Translations under genes and position numbers: made by a program
Shown: one piece after another, positions 16,042 to 26,745 of the stretch
Numbering within the stretch: position 1 is the stretch's first letter
How the letters are laid out: the number at the start of each line of letters is the position of its first letter
The notes under the pieces: generated by a model
The model's database searches: none
Told to the model about the DNA's origin: nothing
Seen by the model: only the letters and a program-made list of their open reading frames with translations
Source of the DNA: Bacteroidales bacterium
Lineage (GTDB): Bacteria; Bacteroidota; Bacteroidia; Bacteroidales; UBA7960
Length of the DNA: 43,608 nt
NCBI GenBank assembly: GCA_012521995.1
Contig: JAAYLH010000117.1
Location: forward strand, 1-43,608
Direction: 5' to 3'

Positions 16042-17271
16042 TTATTCTTCTTCAGGCTGGCCGAAATGCTTATGATAAAGATCCTGCATTTGTTCCAGTT
16101 TTTCGGGCTGGTTGGTCCTGGCGTAGAGTTGCAGCAAGGAAACCACCACTACTTCAAGGTTTGGATCAGTTTCTTCGATCATGTTCATTGCTTTCTCAAG
16201 ATAAGGCTGAGCGACGAGCCATTGATCCCTGAAGCGCCCCTCCTGCTCTTCGTATTCTTTAAAGGCAGCAGCAGTTGGGTTCATTCTCAGTTTGGCATCG
16301 GCTTCTTCAAAAATCCGGATCCCTTCATTAAAGTAAAGGACTCCGAGGTTATAGATGGCATCAAAATAATTTTCATCCAGCTCTATAGCTCTTTTGTAGG
16401 CCTTTTCTGCCTCTCTGAATGCAAACATACGATCTTCAACGGTATAGGTAGTGTCCTGGGCCATTTTGTCGTAGTTGGCGGCAAAGGCGAAGTGCAGATT
16501 TGGATTCTCGGGGTCTTTTTCAAGAGCGATATTGAGTATCTCCCTGGCCTCTTCAATCTGGCCTGTGAAAATATAGATATTTGCTTCTGAGAAGATCAGG
16601 TTGAGTTCATCAGGATAAATTTCGCGTCCCATCTTGATATAACGGGTAGCCTCAAGGGTATCGCCCAAAGCCATTTTAACGGCTGACATGGAGGAATACA
16701 TATAGGGCTGGTCGTAATTCATACCAATCAGGCGGTCATAGATGGTCACAGCGTTTTCAAAATCGCGGCTCATTTCAGCAGCCAGTGCGGCATTGTACAA
16801 GGTGGTTGTATCTACCGAGCCGAAAGATTCGGAAAGGTTGTAAGACCGCAGGAAACCCTTGCTGGCCAATGGATAATCAGCTTCATTGAAGGCTTCCACC
16901 GCCTGGTTAAATGTAAGTTCAGACATTACCAGCAGAGTTTGCTGAATATCAATGAGGTTTTTGTTATCCACATCTTTTTCCCTGGCAATCTGAAGTGCTT
17001 GGTAGGCTGTTTCCAGGGGATTGACGGCGAGGGTTTTTACTTCAGGGTCTTCACTCAGGAAGATCTCCATATAAACCTTGGCTTTCAACAGCTGGCTGGC
17101 AGCGTCATTTACAGTAGAGGGGTCTTGCATTGCCTTGTCTATCATTTCCTTGGCATTTGCAATATTACCCCTGTTGAGTTGCGTATTTGCACGGCGCACA
17201 TCCCTGGTTTGGGCTTGCGCAAAAGTTGCAGTAAACAAGCAAAATATTACAAGAAAGATTGTCCGTTTCAT
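16042..17271 (-). CDS. Secreted tetratricopeptide repeat protein
   Basis: The start is taken at MKRTIFLVIFCLF, three codons inside the longest frame, because it begins a clean signal peptide (cleavage near FAQAQ) and matches family practice. The mature protein of about 390 residues is almost entirely TPR helices, for example LYNAALAAEMSRDFENAVTI, NLIFSEANIYIFTGQIEEAR and YFDAIYNLGVLYFNEGIRIF. It probably sits in the periplasm or on the outer membrane as a protein-protein scaffold. Many Bacteroidota encode such a protein directly downstream of gyrA, as here. It has its own promoter candidate. No enzymatic motif is present. Confidence 0.8.
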   Translation of the reverse strand: MKRTIFLVIFCLFTATFAQAQTRDVRRANTQLNRGNIANAKEMIDKAMQDPSTVNDAASQLLKAKVYMEIFLSEDPEVKTLAVNPLETAYQALQIAREKDVDNKNLIDIQQTLLVMSELTFNQAVEAFNEADYPLASKGFLRSYNLSESFGSVDTTTLYNAALAAEMSRDFENAVTIYDRLIGMNYDQPYMYSSMSAVKMALGDTLEATRYIKMGREIYPDELNLIFSEANIYIFTGQIEEAREILNIALEKDPENPNLHFAFAANYDKMAQDTTYTVEDRMFAFREAEKAYKRAIELDENYFDAIYNLGVLYFNEGIRIFEEADAKLRMNPTAAAFKEYEEQEGRFRDQWLVAQPYLEKAMNMIEETDPNLEVVVVSLLQLYARTNQPEKLEQMQDLYHKHFGQPEEE

Positions 17272-17314
17272 TGGGGTCATTTTTTTGGTTTTTGGTGAAC
17301 TATTAATTAATTTA

Positions 17315-17344
17315 CAAATGTAGCATTATTTTAATTTCAACAAT
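17315..17344 (-). promoter_or_regulatory. Promoter candidate of the TPR gene
   Basis: On the minus strand, ATTG (17341-17344), 18 bp, then TACATTTG (17315-17322). The -7 box is an exact TAnnTTTG. The -33 box is 3 of 4 and the spacing is one base short. It lies in the 98-bp gap after gyrA. Confidence 0.5.
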
Positions 17345-17369
17345 GCTGATTAGAAATTTGTGAAAGGGT

Positions 17370-19874
17370 CTAATCTTGCCCTTGGGCAAGGTCTTCTCCG
17401 ATTTCCTCTTCGTCTTCGAGGCTCAAACCATTCAGGATGGATTCCTGAATTTTGGTCACAGCCGCAATTTCGTCTTCATTCTTGAGGGAAATCAGCCTCA
17501 CCCCTTGAGTGGCGCGCCCCATGTCGCGGAGTTCGCTAACGGAAAGCCTTATCGTCAGGCCCGATTTGTTGATGATCATCAAATCGTCATTGTCAGTCAC
17601 ATTAACCATGGAAATCATGGGTCCGGTTTTATCGGTAATATTCAGTGACTTTACGCCCTTTCCTCCACGGTTTGTGATTCGGTATTCCTCTACAGGAGAT
17701 CGCTTCCCATAGCCTTTTTCCGAAACAACGAGGATGCTACTCACAGTATCTTCTACACAAACCATGCCAATTACTTCATCTTTATTTCCGGCGAGCGTAA
17801 TACCCTTAACGCCTGCGGCATTCCGACCCATTGGCCTCACCTGGCTTTCGTTGAAACGGATGGCTTTCCCGCTCTTCAAACCAATAAGAACCTCATTTTT
17901 TCCATTGGTGAGGTTGGCTTCAATCAGTTCGTCGCCTTCGCGAATGCTTATGGCGATGATGCCATTGGCACGCGGGCGGCTATAGGCTTCAAGGCTCGTC
18001 TTCTTGATGATCCCCTTACGGGTGCAGAGAATAATGTAATTGTTTTCAATATATTCCTGATCCGTCAGGTCTTTAATATTTACGATGGCCTTGATCTTGT
18101 CGTCAGCAGGGATGTTTATCAGGTTCTGAATGGCCCTACCCTTACTTGATTTGGCACCTTCGGGGATCTCAAATACGCGCATCCAGAAACATTTGCCCTG
18201 TTCAGTGAAGAAAAGCAGGTAATTGTGGTTGGTGGCGGTAAACAGGTGCTCAACAAAGTCTTCCTGGCGGGTCGATGAACCCTTGCTCCCCCGCCCTCCC
18301 CTGTTCTGGGTGCGGTATTCGGTAAGCGGGGTGCGCTTTATATAACCCAGGCGCGAAATTGTGATTACCACGCCTTCATCAGCGATGGTATCTTCGATGC
18401 GGAAATCGTTGGCGGTATATTCAATTTCGGTTCTTGCCTTATCACCATACTTATCCTTCATTTCCAGAAGTTCCTGCTTGATGATGCCCATCCGCAGGCT
18501 GAGGTCGTCAAGTACCGATTTAAGGTATTCAATCTTTTTCAGCAGTTCATCGTACTCTTCCTTGATTTTTTCACGTTCAAGGCCTGTAAGGCGCTGCAGA
18601 CGCATTTCGAGGATAGCCTTGGCCTGCATCTCGGAGAGGCTAAATTTTTCCATTAAGCCGTTTTTGGCTTCCTCGGGGGTTTGAGAAGCCCTGATCAAGC
18701 TGATCACCTCATCGAGGTGATCGAGGGCAATCAGGAGGCCTTCAAGGATATGGGCGCGTTTTTCGGCTTCACGCAGTTCATAGGCTGTCCTGCGGGTGAC
18801 CACCTCATGGCGGTGATTGACATAATGAACAATGATGTCCTTCAGGTTCAGCATCTCGGGGCGACCGTGAACCAGGGCAATGTTGTTCACATTAAAGGCT
18901 GTCTGAAGGGCGGTATGCTGGTAAAGGAGGTTAAGCACCACATTGGGGATGGCATCCTTACGCAGCTCATACACGATGCGAAGGCCTTGCCTGTCGGATT
19001 CATCACGGATATCTGTGATGCCTTCAATCTTCTTATCGTTCACCAGGTCAGCGGTCTTGCGGATCATTTCGGCCTTGTTGACCTGGTAGGGAATGGACGT
19101 GACGATGATGGCTTCTTTACCACTTTCGTTGGCTTCGAAGGAAGCCTCACCCCTGACCACGATTCGTCCGCGGCCTGTCATATATGCCTCCTTCACCCCT
19201 TCATAACCATAGATAAGGCCTCCTGTGGGGAAATCGGGGGCTTTTATAAACTTCATCAGCTCTTCAATGGTGATATCGTTATCATCAATATAAGCCACTA
19301 TGCCGTCCACTACTTCGGACAGGTTATGGGGAGGCATATTGGTAGCCATTCCCACAGCAATACCGGAGGCCCCGTTTACCAAGAGGTTGGGGATTTTTGC
19401 AGGCAGCACCACAGGCTCCTGCAGGGTATCATCAAAGTTATTCTGATAATCGACGGTATCTTTATCCAGGTCCATCAGCATTTCTTCTGCAATTTTCCTG
19501 AGGCGGGCTTCGGTATAACGCATGGCGGCAGGGCTGTCGCCGTCAATGCTGCCAAAGTTTCCCTGCCCATCAACCAAAGGATAGCGCAGGGACCACAGCT
19601 GGGCCATTCGCACCATGGTATCGTAAACAGAGGAGTCACCATGGGGGTGATACTTACCCAGCACCTCCCCTACTATCCTTGCAGATTTCTTATAGGGACG
19701 GTTGCTGAGGTTCCCCAATTCATACATACCAAACAACACGCGGCGGTGAACGGGCTTCATTCCATCGCGCACATCGGGCAACGCCCTCGAAACAATGACT
19801 GACATGGCATAATCGATGTATGCCGACTTCATTTGTTCCTCAATATCAACCTTGAAAATCTTTTCTCCAGACAT
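17370..19874 (-). CDS. gyrA: DNA gyrase subunit A
   Basis: The start is placed at [10 protein letters not shown], ten codons inside the longest frame, giving 834 residues (usual 800-870). The catalytic tyrosine is Tyr120 in [10 protein letters not shown], which forms the transient bond to DNA. The region [17 protein letters not shown] keeps Ser81 and Asp85, the equivalents of E. coli Ser83 and Asp87, so no classic quinolone-resistance substitution is seen. The C-terminal beta-pinwheel holds the GyrA box QNRGGRG. An acidic tail follows ([12 protein letters not shown]). With GyrB it introduces negative supercoils. It is divergent from clpC; the TPR gene lies downstream. The 373-residue plus-strand frame over it is a shadow. 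Confidence 0.97.
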   Translation of the reverse strand: MSGEKIFKVDIEEQMKSAYIDYAMSVIVSRALPDVRDGMKPVHRRVLFGMYELGNLSNRPYKKSARIVGEVLGKYHPHGDSSVYDTMVRMAQLWSLRYPLVDGQGNFGSIDGDSPAAMRYTEARLRKIAEEMLMDLDKDTVDYQNNFDDTLQEPVVLPAKIPNLLVNGASGIAVGMATNMPPHNLSEVVDGIVAYIDDNDITIEELMKFIKAPDFPTGGLIYGYEGVKEAYMTGRGRIVVRGEASFEANESGKEAIIVTSIPYQVNKAEMIRKTADLVNDKKIEGITDIRDESDRQGLRIVYELRKDAIPNVVLNLLYQHTALQTAFNVNNIALVHGRPEMLNLKDIIVHYVNHRHEVVTRRTAYELREAEKRAHILEGLLIALDHLDEVISLIRASQTPEEAKNGLMEKFSLSEMQAKAILEMRLQRLTGLEREKIKEEYDELLKKIEYLKSVLDDLSLRMGIIKQELLEMKDKYGDKARTEIEYTANDFRIEDTIADEGVVITISRLGYIKRTPLTEYRTQNRGGRGSKGSSTRQEDFVEHLFTATNHNYLLFFTEQGKCFWMRVFEIPEGAKSSKGRAIQNLINIPADDKIKAIVNIKDLTDQEYIENNYIILCTRKGIIKKTSLEAYSRPRANGIIAISIREGDELIEANLTNGKNEVLIGLKSGKAIRFNESQVRPMGRNAAGVKGITLAGNKDEVIGMVCVEDTVSSILVVSEKGYGKRSPVEEYRITNRGGKGVKSLNITDKTGPMISMVNVTDNDDLMIINKSGLTIRLSVSELRDMGRATQGVRLISLKNEDEIAAVTKIQESILNGLSLEDEEEIGEDLAQGQD

Positions 19875-20028
19875 ATTGATTATTAGTATTTTATAAAATC
19901 CCAAAGGGGATCAATTGAAGCTACGAAAATACGAATTTTAATGCACTTTTCAGCCCCAAATAATCTATAAAATCTGGAACTTTCTAACAATTTCGGTTAA
20001 TTATTGTTAATAATTCCGTAGGGGAATC

Positions 20029-20059
20029 TCTGATTTGTTTAATATTGTAATTAATTTTG
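20029..20059 (+). promoter_or_regulatory. Promoter candidate of clpC
   Basis: TCTG (20029-20032), 19 bp, then TAATTTTG (20052-20059). The -7 box is exact and the -33 box is 3 of 4. The clpC start is 26 bp downstream, which leaves a short leader. Confidence 0.5.
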
Positions 20060-20084
20060 ATTTGCTAAAAATAAAATGACCTGA

Positions 20085-22640
20085 ATGGAAGCGAAATTTT
20101 CACCAAGAGTTAAGGATGTCATCACCTTCAGTCGTGAAGAAGCCTTGCGCAACGGCAACGACTATATAGGGATAGAACATCTTCTTCTCGGAATCATCCG
20201 TGAAGGTGAAGGCTTGGCTGTAAAGATATTATCCCACCTGGGCATCGACCAGTCGAAGCTTAAGGCCATCATTGAGAATACCATCAAGGGCAGCGCTCCG
20301 AAAGGGCGCAGCGTTGACAATATTCCCCTGATCAAGCAGGCTGAGCGGGTGTTGAAGATCACCTATCTGGAAGCCAAACTTTTCAACAGCGAAATGATCG
20401 GGACCGAGCATCTTTTGCTGAGCATATTAAAGGACCACGATAACCTGGCCACCAAAACGCTCAATCAACAAGGGATAGATTACGACCTTGTGAAAGAGGA
20501 GATTCACAACTGGCAGGGTGGCAATCCTGAAGGGGAAACCAGGCAAGACATTCGCGGTGACCTTTCGGCAGGCAGCGATGAAGATGAGGGCAACGAAGGC
20601 ACGTTTGGGAGTTCCTTTAAAAAGACGGGTGATAAGAGCAAGACACCTGTGTTGGACAACTTTGGCCGTGACCTTACCCGAGCGGCCGAAGAGAATCGGC
20701 TGGATCCCGTTGTGGGACGTGAAAAGGAACTGGAGCGCATCGCACAGATCCTTTCGCGACGTAAAAAGAACAACCCCATCCTGATTGGTGAGCCGGGGGT
20801 AGGGAAATCAGCCATTGCCGAAGGCCTGGCCCTGCGGATTGTTCAGCGCAAGGTATCCCGTGCCCTGTTCAACAAGCGCCTTGTTACCCTTGACATTGCA
20901 TCGCTTGTGGCAGGCACCAAGTACCGCGGGCAGTTTGAGGAGCGCATGAAAGCCCTTCTTAACGAACTGGAAAAGAACCCCGATGTGATCCTGTTTATCG
21001 ATGAACTGCATACGATTGTAGGTGCGGGGGGTGCTTCGGGTTCACTGGATGCCAGCAATATGTTTAAACCAGCCCTTGCCAGGGGCGAACTGCAATGCAT
21101 CGGCGCAACCACCCTTGACGAGTATCGCCAGCATATTGAAAAGGATGGCGCCCTGGAAAGGCGTTTCCAGAAGATTTTGATAGATCCCACCTCGGCCGAA
21201 GAAACCATAGAGATCCTCAACAACATCAAACAGAAATATGAGGACCACCACCTGGTGACCTATTCGGATGAAGCCATCAAGGCCTGTGTTCACCTTACCG
21301 ACCGGTACGTAAGCGACCGCTGCCTCCCAGATAAAGCCATCGATGCCCTGGATGAAGCCGGTTCGCGCGTGCACATTACCAACATCAAGGTGCCCGAGAA
21401 CATCATCGAGATCGAAGGCAGGATTGATGAAGTCCGTAATGAAAAGACGCGAGCCATCAAGAGCCAGAAATATGAGCTGGCAGCCAAATTGCGCGACCAG
21501 GAAAGAGAACTTGGCGAAAAACTGGAACAGGAAAAAAGGCACTGGGAGGAAGAATCGCAACTGCACCGAGAAGTCGTCACCGAGCAGAATGTCTCAGAGG
21601 TTGTTTCCATGATGACAGGGGTTCCTGTTCAACGCATTGCCCTGAACGAAAGCGAGCGCCTGATCAATATGGAGAAAGACCTTGGCAAGACTGTTATCGG
21701 GCAGGATGAAGCCATTATTAAGGTAGTGCGCAGCATTCGCCGAAACAGGGCAGGCTTAAAGGATCCTGCAAAACCAATCGGCTCTTTCATCTTCCTTGGG
21801 CCTACGGGGGTAGGCAAAACCCACCTGGCCAAAGTACTTTCAAAGCACCTCTTTGACTCTGATGAGGCCCTGGTGCGCATTGATATGAGTGAATACATGG
21901 AGAAATTTGCTGTCAGCCGCCTGATTGGAGCGCCTCCTGGTTATGTGGGCTATGAGGAAGGCGGGCAATTGACAGAAAAGATCCGCCGCAAGCCTTATTC
22001 CGTGGTGCTGCTTGACGAAATTGAAAAAGCACACCCCGATGTGTTCCACCTGCTGCTGCAAGTGCTCGACGATGGTTTGCTTACTGACAGTCTGGGCCGC
22101 AAAATTGACTTCAAGAATACAATCATCATCATGACCTCGAACATTGGTTCGCGGCAATTGAAAGATTTTGGCATGGGTGTTGGTTTCAGCACTTCAGCAA
22201 AACAGGCTTCCTCCAGTGAGCATGCACAAAGTGTCATCGAGAATGCCCTGAAAAAAGCTTTTGCCCCTGAGTTCCTTAACAGGGTGGATGATGTGGTCAT
22301 CTTCGACTCACTCAAGAAAGAACACATCTTCAAAATCATCGACATTGAACTCAACAAGCTTTACAAGCGCATCAACGACTTGGGTTACAATGTTGAACTC
22401 TCACTGGAAGCCAAGGAGTTCATTGCCGAAAAAGGATGGGATGCCGCTTTTGGTGCCCGTCCCCTGAAACGTGCCATCCAGAAATATCTTGAAGATCCTC
22501 TTGCAGAAGAGATCATCAAGGACCGTATCAAGGAAGGTGAAGTCATCCACATTGACTTTGACAAAGATGCTCAGGAAATTATCATTGAGCCCAAAAAACC
22601 TGAAGCAGAAAAAGACAAGCCTGCTGAGAAAAATAGCTAA
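20085..22640 (+). CDS. clpC: ClpC AAA+ protease ATPase / unfoldase
   Basis: This 851-residue protein has two N-terminal Clp_N repeats (residues 1-145, for example [19 protein letters not shown]). The first AAA+ domain has Walker A GEPGVGKS (235-242) and Walker [11 protein letters not shown] (301-310). A UVR-type coiled-coil region follows ([20 protein letters not shown], about 450-470), which separates ClpC from ClpB. The second AAA+ domain has GPTGVGKT and [14 protein letters not shown]. It unfolds proteins and delivers them to the ClpP peptidase (not in this window). It may act in stress control, but no CtsR-type site is seen. A strong terminator follows. Confidence 0.96.
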   Translation: MEAKFSPRVKDVITFSREEALRNGNDYIGIEHLLLGIIREGEGLAVKILSHLGIDQSKLKAIIENTIKGSAPKGRSVDNIPLIKQAERVLKITYLEAKLFNSEMIGTEHLLLSILKDHDNLATKTLNQQGIDYDLVKEEIHNWQGGNPEGETRQDIRGDLSAGSDEDEGNEGTFGSSFKKTGDKSKTPVLDNFGRDLTRAAEENRLDPVVGREKELERIAQILSRRKKNNPILIGEPGVGKSAIAEGLALRIVQRKVSRALFNKRLVTLDIASLVAGTKYRGQFEERMKALLNELEKNPDVILFIDELHTIVGAGGASGSLDASNMFKPALARGELQCIGATTLDEYRQHIEKDGALERRFQKILIDPTSAEETIEILNNIKQKYEDHHLVTYSDEAIKACVHLTDRYVSDRCLPDKAIDALDEAGSRVHITNIKVPENIIEIEGRIDEVRNEKTRAIKSQKYELAAKLRDQERELGEKLEQEKRHWEEESQLHREVVTEQNVSEVVSMMTGVPVQRIALNESERLINMEKDLGKTVIGQDEAIIKVVRSIRRNRAGLKDPAKPIGSFIFLGPTGVGKTHLAKVLSKHLFDSDEALVRIDMSEYMEKFAVSRLIGAPPGYVGYEEGGQLTEKIRRKPYSVVLLDEIEKAHPDVFHLLLQVLDDGLLTDSLGRKIDFKNTIIIMTSNIGSRQLKDFGMGVGFSTSAKQASSSEHAQSVIENALKKAFAPEFLNRVDDVVIFDSLKKEHIFKIIDIELNKLYKRINDLGYNVELSLEAKEFIAEKGWDAAFGARPLKRAIQKYLEDPLAEEIIKDRIKEGEVIHIDFDKDAQEIIIEPKKPEAEKDKPAEKNS

Positions 22641-22658
22641 TAGGTTTTTAATATTATT

Positions 22659-22691
22659 AAAGGGATCCGATACAAAACGGATCCCTTTTTT
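22659..22691. terminator. Terminator between clpC and the acyl-CoA dehydrogenase gene
   Basis: AAAGGGATCCG (22659-22669) pairs perfectly with CGGATCCCTTT (22678-22688), followed by more T residues. It serves clpC, and the A-rich left side may also serve the convergent gene at 22709. Confidence 0.88.
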
Positions 22692-22708
22692 ATTTGATCC
22701 AGGCTGGA

Positions 22709-24490
22709 TTAGAACCTGTACTCGTTGTCTTCTATCAATTTGGCTGCAATGCGGCGACGGGCATCCTTCACATTCACACCCTTCACACAGGTTAAAGCCT
22801 TCACCGCCTCCACAAGGTTCTCTTCCTGTTCTTTCTCAGGCAGTGAATGCACACATTCCCCGGCAAACTTGCTGATCTTTTGTGCTGCATCATATACGAA
22901 CACATCCAGGATATCCTGGTACAGGGGGAAAGCCTCCCCTTTCATATCCTGTATTTTCTCAACCCTCAGGGCAAGTGATTCAGCAATATACAGTTCGCTG
23001 ATGATATCGGCAATATTCATCATCACTTCCTGCTCGCGCACCAGTTTTTTTGAGAACTGCTTGTTAGCAGCATAAATACACAACAGGGCAACTTTCTTGA
23101 AGTTCCTGATGTAACGCTTTTTCTCCTGAAAGTAATCCTCGTATGCAATGGCGCCATCCGTTATGGCTCCCAGTTGATTGAAAAGTTCCTCAGCCGGTCC
23201 AAACAGATCAAAATCGCCTTTCATAGCGCGCTTCATCGCGGTATCACCCACCAACAGGCGGTTAATTTCATTGGTACCTTCAAAGATACGGTTGATCCTT
23301 GAGTCGCGGTAACCGCGTTCAATGTTCATTTCGGCAGAATACCCCATACCCCCGTGAATCTGGACTCCTTCGTCCACTACATAGTCAAGCATCTCTGATC
23401 CATACACCTTCAGGATAGCATCTTCGACGGCGTAATGGCTGATGGCTTCAATGACCGCCCTGCCTGCATCGGGCATTTCAACTTTCAGTTTTTCCATTAA
23501 TTCATCAATATCGCTGCTTACCCTGTATATGGCTGACTCGTGGGCAAAGGTGCGAATCACCATTTCTGCAAGCTTATACTGGATGGCGCCAAAGGCAGAG
23601 ATCAGCACACAGAACTGCTTGCGCTCATTGGCATATTTTACGGAATCAGTGATGGCTTTCTTGGAGGCACCAATCACATTGGCGCCCAGTTTCATTCGGC
23701 CCATGTGGAGAATACTCAGGGCAATACGGAAACCTTCGCCGCGCGCACCCAGCATATTTTCTGCGGGGACCATTACATCGGTATAATAAACCTGAGCCGT
23801 CGACGAACCCTTGATTCCCATCTTATGCTCATCGGGGCCAATTCTAACCCCGGGCATATTGCTCTCCACGATAAAGGCACTAAGGATGCGGTCGTTTTCC
23901 ACCTTAGCAAAGACGATCTGTATATCGCAGAAGCCTGCATTGGTAATCCACATCTTCTGGCCGTTCAGGATATAGTGTTTGCCATCCTTAGTGGGGATGG
24001 CAGAAGTTTTGCCAGAGTTGGCATCACTTCCTGCGCCGGGTTCCGTAAGGCAGTAGGCTCCCAGCAGATTGCCGGTTGCCAGTTGCGGGATATAACGCTG
24101 TCGCTGCTCTTCATTGCCATAATACATGATGGGCAGGGTGCCAATTCCGCAATGGGCCATAAAGGCTACAGAAAAGGAATACCCGGCTCCAATGGTTTCT
24201 GCTGCAAGCATCTGGGTCAAAAAGGACTGGCCAAAGCCCCCAAATTCCTCAGGGATGGAAATACCCATCAGGCCCAGATCACCCGCCTTCTTCAGGACTT
24301 CCTTCATAAGTTCACGGTTCCCATTATCCAGCTCGTCCAATCGGGGGTAAACTTCAGCCTCAATGAAATCCTTACAGGTCTGGGCAATCATCAACTGCTC
24401 CTCATTAAATTCCTCAGGAACAAAAATGTCATTGGCAGAAATATCCCTTACTAAAAATTCTCCGCTTTTCAGGTTTTTTGTTTTCTCCAT
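22709..24490 (-). CDS. Acyl-CoA dehydrogenase with C-terminal extension
   Basis: This 593-residue flavoenzyme oxidises acyl-CoA to trans-2-enoyl-CoA and passes electrons to ETF. The family signatures are present: YCLTEPGAGSDA (residues 146-157), the flavin-binding WITNAGFCDI, and QIHGGMGYSAEMNIERGYRD. The catalytic base is Glu404 in RIFEGTNEINR. A helical extension covers about residues 420-593, as in the VLCAD-like class that tends to be membrane-associated. The substrate-loop region reads ERKQFCVLISAF where the family usually has a Gly after QF. It is the last gene of the etfB-etfA-FeS-CCG cluster, 25 bp after the CCG protein, so it is probably the electron donor to that chain. Confidence 0.93.
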   Translation of the reverse strand: MEKTKNLKSGEFLVRDISANDIFVPEEFNEEQLMIAQTCKDFIEAEVYPRLDELDNGNRELMKEVLKKAGDLGLMGISIPEEFGGFGQSFLTQMLAAETIGAGYSFSVAFMAHCGIGTLPIMYYGNEEQRQRYIPQLATGNLLGAYCLTEPGAGSDANSGKTSAIPTKDGKHYILNGQKMWITNAGFCDIQIVFAKVENDRILSAFIVESNMPGVRIGPDEHKMGIKGSSTAQVYYTDVMVPAENMLGARGEGFRIALSILHMGRMKLGANVIGASKKAITDSVKYANERKQFCVLISAFGAIQYKLAEMVIRTFAHESAIYRVSSDIDELMEKLKVEMPDAGRAVIEAISHYAVEDAILKVYGSEMLDYVVDEGVQIHGGMGYSAEMNIERGYRDSRINRIFEGTNEINRLLVGDTAMKRAMKGDFDLFGPAEELFNQLGAITDGAIAYEDYFQEKKRYIRNFKKVALLCIYAANKQFSKKLVREQEVMMNIADIISELYIAESLALRVEKIQDMKGEAFPLYQDILDVFVYDAAQKISKFAGECVHSLPEKEQEENLVEAVKALTCVKGVNVKDARRRIAAKLIEDNEYRF

Positions 24491-24515
24491 GTTTGGGGTA
24501 TGCTTTTTAGGTTTA

Positions 24516-25310
24516 TTAAATTCCCATAGCCTGGACTATGAGTTCGGCAATATCATAATTCTTGATGTCTTCTTCCTTGCTCTTGTATTTCAGTCCGTCG
24601 GTCATCATAGTCATGCAGAAAGGGCAGGCTGTGGCTATTACGGAAGCTTCCGTTTTCAGGGCGTCCTCGGTACGTTCAATAAATACCTCCTTGTCTCCTT
24701 TCTCGGCTTCCTTGAACATCTGCCCCCCTCCTGCACCGCAACACAAGGCAAAGCTGCGGTTACGGTGCATCTCCACCAGTTTTCCGGAAACCGCCTGCAA
24801 CACCCTTCGGGGCGAATCGTAGATATCATTGCCCCGGCCAAGATAACAGGGATCGTGATACGTTATGGTCACGCCACCCAGAGCTTCGGGACTAAACACC
24901 AGCTTTCCGCTGCTGATCAGCCCATCCAGGAAATCGACATAGCTGATCACCTGGTAACGTCCTCCCAGGTCAGGATACTCATTCTTAAAAATATTGTAGC
25001 AATGTGGGCAAATTGTGATGATCTTATTGATCTTATAGCCTTTGAAAAGCTCAATGTTTTGCAACGCCTGCATCTGGTAAAGCATCTCATTGCCTGCCCT
25101 GCGGGCAGGATCACCTGTACAGGATTCTTCCTTGCCAAGGACGGCATAATTAACCTCAAGATAAGAAAGGATTTTGACAAAAGCAGCAGCCACTTTTTTG
25201 TAACGATCGTCATAAGCGCCTGCACATCCTACCCAAAACAGGTATTCAGGCTGCTCACCACGAGAAAAAAGATCGGCCATTACAGGTACTTCTATTTTTA
25301 CGGTCTCCAT
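24516..25310 (-). CDS. CCG-domain iron-sulfur protein (HdrB/EtfD C-terminal-like)
   Basis: This 264-residue protein has two cysteine-rich CCG domains. The first has Cys29 (FWVGCAG), Cys64 (EESCTGDPARR) and Cys101/Cys104 (CPHC). The second has Cys155 (HDPCYLGRG), Cys190-191 (ALCCGAGGG) and Cys229/Cys232 (CPFC). Such domains bind a [4Fe-4S] or non-cubane cluster, as in HdrB, GlpC and the C-terminal part of EtfD. The first domain has one Cys where the motif has a CC pair. It lies 26 bp after the membrane FeS gene and 25 bp before the acyl-CoA dehydrogenase. Together the two FeS genes (439 and 264 codons) match the length of a single fused EtfD protein. Confidence 0.88.
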   Translation of the reverse strand: METVKIEVPVMADLFSRGEQPEYLFWVGCAGAYDDRYKKVAAAFVKILSYLEVNYAVLGKEESCTGDPARRAGNEMLYQMQALQNIELFKGYKINKIITICPHCYNIFKNEYPDLGGRYQVISYVDFLDGLISSGKLVFSPEALGGVTITYHDPCYLGRGNDIYDSPRRVLQAVSGKLVEMHRNRSFALCCGAGGGQMFKEAEKGDKEVFIERTEDALKTEASVIATACPFCMTMMTDGLKYKSKEEDIKNYDIAELIVQAMGI

Positions 25311-25336
25311 ATTGAATGCAACTTGATTGTTTTGGC

Positions 25337-26656
25337 TTACGATTTCTTAATTTCAATATCTTTAGCCCAAAGGAGGCGGTCTTCAGATGAATACTGCCAG
25401 GGCGCACCATTGTTTTCAATGTTGTTGAACACCGCTTTCAATTCACCAGGGGCAGATCCTTCTTCCATCACCAGATAACGGCGCATATCCACAATAAGCG
25501 TGGGTTGGTTAATATTGATTGGACACTCCTTGGCACAGGCATTGCAAGTGGTGCAAGCCCAGAGTTCTTCTTCAGAGATATAGTCGCGCAGCAAGGCCTT
25601 CTGGTCTATAAAATCCTTACCCTGGCTGATCAGTCCCTTGCCTTTCTCTCGCATGCGCGCACGCAGATCCATCACAATCTTTCGCGGGGAAAGCTTCTTG
25701 CCGGTGATGGCTGCAGGGCAAACCGAAGTACAGCGCCCGCATTCCGTGCAGGCCAGTGAGTCAAGGTAATTCTTCCAGCTTACGTCTTCGGCATCCTTTA
25801 CCCCAAAACGCTCCGGAGCAGCTTCCCCTTCCGCGGAAGCAAATGCGGTTTCAGGATCCATCATCAGCTTCACCTCACGCGTGATACTATCCATATTGGG
25901 CAGCTTGGCCAGGGGATCGAGCCGGGAAAGGAACACATTGGGCAACGACATGAAAACATGGAAGTGTTTGCTGTAAGGCAGGAGGTTGGCAAAGAAAAAG
26001 ATCAACAAAATGTGTGCCCACCAGTGAATTTCGTGGAACAGATGCAGTTGGACGACATTCATCCCCTCCAGCAGCCCTGCCAGGTGCTTGCTGATGGGAA
26101 AGACTCCGTGGATGGGTTCATTGCCAGCCACCTTCAAAGCCACATAACCGGCATTCATCCCGATCAAAGTAAGCATCAGCAGGAGAATAATAGACAGGGC
26201 TACCTTTGCATCCAGATGTGAGATATATTTCATCTCAATGCCCTCAAAGCGCTTCACATGCAAAAAAAGCCTGCGCCCCAGGAAAATTAGGATGGCAATG
26301 ACAACCAGCAGGGCGAAAACATCCCCTAAAGCTATGATCAGTTCATAAAGGCCACCCAGCACTTTTAGGGAGCGTTCTGATCCCGTAAGGCCATCAATAA
26401 CCATTTCAATACTTCCAATGAGAATTACAAGAAAACCCCAGAACACCAAGGCATGCATAAAGCCCGTGAAGGGCTTGCGGAACATCTTCGATTGTCCCAT
26501 GGCAACCCGCAGGGTCAGCAAGATACGTTTCCTGATATCCCTTACGGGAAAGGCGGGTTTGGTGATCCTGAACAGTTTAATATACCTTGAGGAGGTATAG
26601 CCAAATATCCAAATTGTCAGGAGTAAGGCTACTGCAAAAATTATCTGACTGAGCAT
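25337..26656 (-). CDS. Membrane-bound 2[4Fe-4S] oxidoreductase (EtfD N-terminal-like)
   Basis: This 439-residue protein has an N-terminal membrane part with about five helices (for example MHALVFWGFLVILIGSIEMV, LGDVFALLVVIAILIFLG and LSIILLLMLTLIGMNAGYV) resembling the NarI-type cytochrome b fold. His69, His208 and His211 lie in or near helices and could bind heme. A cytosolic ferredoxin-like part follows with two full motifs: CTECGRCTSVCP (Cys303, 306, 309, 313) and CTTCNACAKECP (Cys368, 371, 374, 378). It probably carries electrons from ETF to menaquinone together with the CCG protein (inference from EtfD-like systems). The gene starts 89 bp after etfA, past a terminator-like hairpin. Confidence 0.88.
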   Translation of the reverse strand: MLSQIIFAVALLLTIWIFGYTSSRYIKLFRITKPAFPVRDIRKRILLTLRVAMGQSKMFRKPFTGFMHALVFWGFLVILIGSIEMVIDGLTGSERSLKVLGGLYELIIALGDVFALLVVIAILIFLGRRLFLHVKRFEGIEMKYISHLDAKVALSIILLLMLTLIGMNAGYVALKVAGNEPIHGVFPISKHLAGLLEGMNVVQLHLFHEIHWWAHILLIFFFANLLPYSKHFHVFMSLPNVFLSRLDPLAKLPNMDSITREVKLMMDPETAFASAEGEAAPERFGVKDAEDVSWKNYLDSLACTECGRCTSVCPAAITGKKLSPRKIVMDLRARMREKGKGLISQGKDFIDQKALLRDYISEEELWACTTCNACAKECPININQPTLIVDMRRYLVMEEGSAPGELKAVFNNIENNGAPWQYSSEDRLLWAKDIEIKKS

Positions 26657-26703
26657 GGATTGTTTTGGATTTGATGATGAGTGATCTTATGGGCCAGAAA
26701 AAC

Positions 26704-26738
26704 CTTGCCCCTGTTAGCACAGGGCCGCCAGGGGCAAG
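26704..26738 (-). terminator. Terminator-like hairpin inside the etf cluster
   Basis: CTTGCCCCTG (26704-26713) and CAGGGGCAAG (26729-26738) form a perfect 10-bp stem, and on the minus strand this is followed by GGTTTTT. It sits just after the etfA stop. An alternative shorter pairing, CCCTG (26709-26713) with CAGGG (26720-26724), overlaps it. Confidence 0.65.
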
Positions 26739-26745
26739 AAAATTG

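Noticed and set aside
18681-19802. 373-codon plus-strand frame
   Set aside because: It is fully antisense to gyrA, whose catalytic and QRDR motifs are intact.
24363-25478. 371-codon plus-strand frame
   Set aside because: It is antisense to three clear genes (acyl-CoA dehydrogenase start, CCG protein and FeS protein end).
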